64,000 nucleotides of DNA. Origin: Protea cynaroides. Lineage: Eukaryota > Streptophyta > Magnoliopsida > Proteales > Proteaceae. Both the position numbers and the translations under genes were made by a program. The stretch lies in contig CM053267.1 in NCBI GenBank assembly GCA_028583415.1, positions 23,630,478 to 23,694,477 of the forward strand. Reading direction: 5' to 3'. Shown here piece after piece: positions 61,481 to 64,000 of the stretch (the first letter of the stretch is position 1; every line of letters begins with the position of its first letter). Below the pieces are notes generated by a model. It saw only the letters and a program-made list of their open reading frames with translations. It ran no database searches and had not been told where the DNA came from.

Positions 61481-63004
61481 TTCTAGAAGAAGAATGAGAA
61501 AAAGGAAAGAAAGGAAGAAGAAAAAACGTGAGAGAGGAAGAAAAGAAAGGAAAGAAGAAAAAATGGAGAGAAAAAAAGATTTTCTAGAAAAAAGAAGAAA
61601 AGGAAAGAAGGATCTTCTAGAAAATGAGTGAAAAATTATAAATAGGAGAGAGGAGGGATCCTTTTCCAGACCAGAGAGAGAGGGGAACGTGGGTGAGAGA
61701 GAGAAACGTGAGTGAGAGAGAGAAAACATGAGAGAGGAAGAAAGAAAGAGAGAGAAAAGAGAAAAGAAAGAAAAGAGAAGAAGAAAAGAGAGAAAGAGAA
61801 GAGAGAAAGAAGCAGAAGAGAGGAGAAGGAGGATTCACATTCAAAGGAGATTGATACAACCCCCAATCACCCTTCATCAACGATTTCGCTCGATTTGAGC
61901 CAAAGATTAGTACTCTAAACAAATTTAGAGGTCGTTATAATGCCCGAATGCCAATTTTGCTTGAAAAAGGCTAATTTTCATGAAATCTCAATCATGAATG
62001 CTCTATTACATGCTTGTTAATGTTAGGATGCCTATGTCTAACATTTTTCATGAATGATAATTTGTCTAAGCTATTCAATGATGAATTTTTTATTGATATA
62101 CAATGATGTTTGATGTTTTTTGTAAATTTCATAAAGTGATTTTTTGATTTGAAAATTCCAGCTTTAGGGTTCAAACTTAGGACGTACATCATATGTATTT
62201 TTTCTAAGATTTTGAAGCCCAAAATTTTATGGGAGTCTCTCTGATATGATAGAAGACTACCCTAAAAATTTCGTTCCATTTGGAATTGGGAAAATATATC
62301 AAAAAATTTGTCTTTGACATTGCTATTTTTCTCGGATGTAATGCAATCCTCCATCGAAAAGTCTCCAGACAAAGGCCTTATGGCCATAATCAGAAAATCC
62401 ACTTAACATGAACTTTTTAGACATGAAAGTCTTCTAAAAAATGGCACTGGTTTCATATTTGTTTCATTTTTTCCTTGAATTGATATCAATTTTTAAGTGC
62501 ATAGTGCTTTGATTTCAGATCTGTCATGATGTGCTGATTTGCATGATTGAAAAGTGTCATTTTTCACAAAGAAAATATACTATTTTAACTTGTTTTTCTT
62601 AATGAAATTTTAAATCAGACAGTTATCTACATAGACATATGTCTGTATTTAATTTTCATTAAGAATAAAATTTTATTTGGAATTTATGGTGCAACTGGTC
62701 AAAAATCTGGAACAGACCTGACCAATGTATTTGCCTGTACTTGGGGAATGTTTTCGACCTGCCTATGGTCTTTTTTAGGATTAGCTTTCTTGAGAAAAAA
62801 TGTTGGCCTCTGAGTCTTCTTTCCAGGGATATCTTTTAAGAATTTTTTGAGTAAGTACAGTGCCCTATGTGCCCATTTTGGTCCAGCCTGACAAAGATGT
62901 CATCTTGCTACGTGTTCCATCATGTTTTGATTGATTCTCATATGCTTTGGTTGTTTCTCACATGCCATATTTGATGCTATGCTATGTTCGGATGCTCGTA
63001 TGCA

Positions 63005-63125
63005 TACACTACTATAATTGGAATGGTCACACTGCCATAATTGGAATAGTCACACTGCCATAATTAGAATGATCACATTGTCATAATTGGAATAATCACA
63101 TTGCCATGATTGGAATGCTACACAT
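63005..63125. repeat. Tandem array of about 27-bp units
   Basis: Four to five units of the form ccataattggaatRgtcacactg; diverging relatives (ccatatttggatg...) continue to about 63310. Confidence 0.85.
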
Positions 63126-63349
63126 GCTTATTGCCATATTTGTCTACTATATTTGCTCACATATTACTGCCATGTTTGGATGCACACTTACCATGTTTGT
63201 ATTGATTCACATGCTCACTTGCCATTTTTGACTGATGTGTTGCTAAATTTGAATATATTTCCAACATGCTATATTTGGATGCTTACACTGCTATATTTAA
63301 GCTCACATTGCTATGTTAGATTGTTTACATTGTACAACAACTAGGGCAA

Positions 63350-63500
63350 GATACACCCTAAAAATGGAAAGAACTGAACAATTAGGGTAGTGAAACCCTA
63401 AAAATGGAAAGAATAATTAGGGCAAAATAAACCCTAGAATAAAGAGAATAATTAGGGTATGAAACCCTAAAAAATGAAAATCACAATGAAAAGGGATAGG
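63350..63500. repeat. Inverted telobox-like cluster
   Basis: aaaccctaaaa and ttagggt alternate at least four times with gaaagaataa spacers. Short interstitial motifs, not a telomere array. Confidence 0.7.
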
Positions 63501-63524
63501 AAACCCTAGAAACCTAAAAATGGA

Positions 63525-63885
63525 AACAATTAAAAATGGTAGAAATTTAGGTCTCATCCCTAGATCCTATTGATAAAAATAGAAATAATTTGGTACACAT
63601 CCCAAATAAAAATGATAGGAATTTAGATCTCATCCCTAGATCCTATTAACAAAAATGGAAACAATAAAAATGGTAGGAATTTAGGTCTCATCCCCAGATC
63701 CTATTAACAAAATTAGAAATAATTTGGTACACATCCCAAATAAAAATGGTAGGAATTTAGGTCTCTTCCCTAGATCCTATTGACAAAAATAGAAATAATT
63801 TGGTACACATCCCAAATAAAAATGGTAGGAATTTAGGTCTCATCCCTAGATCCTATTGACAAAAATAGAAGGATTTGGTACACAT
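63525..63885. repeat. Tandem array of about 75-105-bp units
   Basis: Repeated block ggaatttaggtctcatccc, tagatcctattgac, aaaaatagaaataatttggtacacatcccaaataaaaatggta. Five leading blocks (about 63540, 63608, 63675, 63749, 63828) are separated by variable middle parts, so the array mixes two unit lengths. Confidence 0.85.
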
Positions 63886-64000
63886 TCCAAATCCGACTCT
63901 CACAAATTTTTGAACTACGTCGTACCTGATTTCTAGGGCACACCCTAGAATACGTAGGCAATTTGGGAATCCCAAATACGGTACAAAGCCACCCATCAAC

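Larger units (their letters stand above)
60249..64000 (+). mobile_element. Partial long LTR of a Tat/Ogre-like Ty3 element (cut by window end)
   Basis: It begins TGTAAGCACCCCATTTTTGTC, a common start for long plant Ty3 LTRs, and near the window end has cctagaatacgtaggcaattt, close to the 'ATACGTAGGCAA' phrase near the R region of Tat-lineage LTRs. TATA-like AT runs lie at 61080-61160. Non-coding throughout except repeat-derived frames. No second end, PBS or pol is in the window, so the identity is inferred from texture. Confidence 0.45.

Noticed and set aside
61256..61922. Ser/Phe-rich minus-strand frames of up to 157 codons
   Set aside because: Products of the GA-rich tandem array.
63350..63500. 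Telomere remnant
   Set aside because: CCCTAAA motifs are isolated, alternate in orientation and are spaced by unrelated sequence.

Overview
The window is nuclear DNA from a flowering plant. The evidence is an AP2/ERF gene, an LBD (LOB-domain) gene with a GT-AG intron, a plant-type glucosidase II beta-like gene, plant Ty3, Ty1 and LINE retroelements, MITEs, tRNA-derived SINEs and a scrap of chloroplast ndhK. Base composition is AT-rich and genes are sparse. I cannot name the species, and the sequence does not cleanly separate eudicot from magnoliid. There are no bacterial, phage or CRISPR features.

Layout. 1-9 kb is gene-poor and holds a SnRK2-like kinase fragment and several inverted-repeat elements, many flanked by 9-bp target duplications typical of Mutator-like (MULE) transposition. 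9.1-10.3 kb is an intact, intron-less ERF gene with a visible CCAAT/TATA promoter. 13.4-18.8 kb (minus) carries exons of a glucosidase II beta-like gene whose second cysteine-rich exon appears to be missing; its large central intron holds a 1.5-kb long-terminal-inverted-repeat element.

20.3-35.0 kb is one nested structure. A Harbinger/Tourist-like MITE with a CCA-rich core received a complete 13.5-kb Ty3 retrotransposon (minus strand, 2.3-kb LTRs, target duplication ATCAC). That element carries an antisense open frame, which is itself split by a third LTR in inverted orientation. 39.1-45.3 kb is a LINE 3' portion interrupted by a 4.35-kb gag-only LTR element (TR-GAG type). 45.2-46.3 kb is a tandem duplication containing a SINE-like unit. 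46.6-47.9 kb (minus) is the LBD gene.

49.5-53.3 kb is a decayed copia gag-protease segment with a 2.6-kb non-autonomous LTR element inserted antisense. 53.8-54.6 kb holds a CORYNE-like kinase pseudogene scrap and the plastid ndhK scrap. 55.5-58.3 kb has further inverted-repeat elements and a second SINE. 60.2 kb to the end looks like part of a very long LTR rich in tandem repeats.

The three host genes do not form a pathway: two are transcription factors (ERF, LBD) and one is an ER-lumen glycoprotein-processing type. Most of the interest lies in the nested mobile elements, in the antisense frame of the Ty3 element, and in two unusual gene models (LBD first exon, glucosidase II beta-like exon loss).
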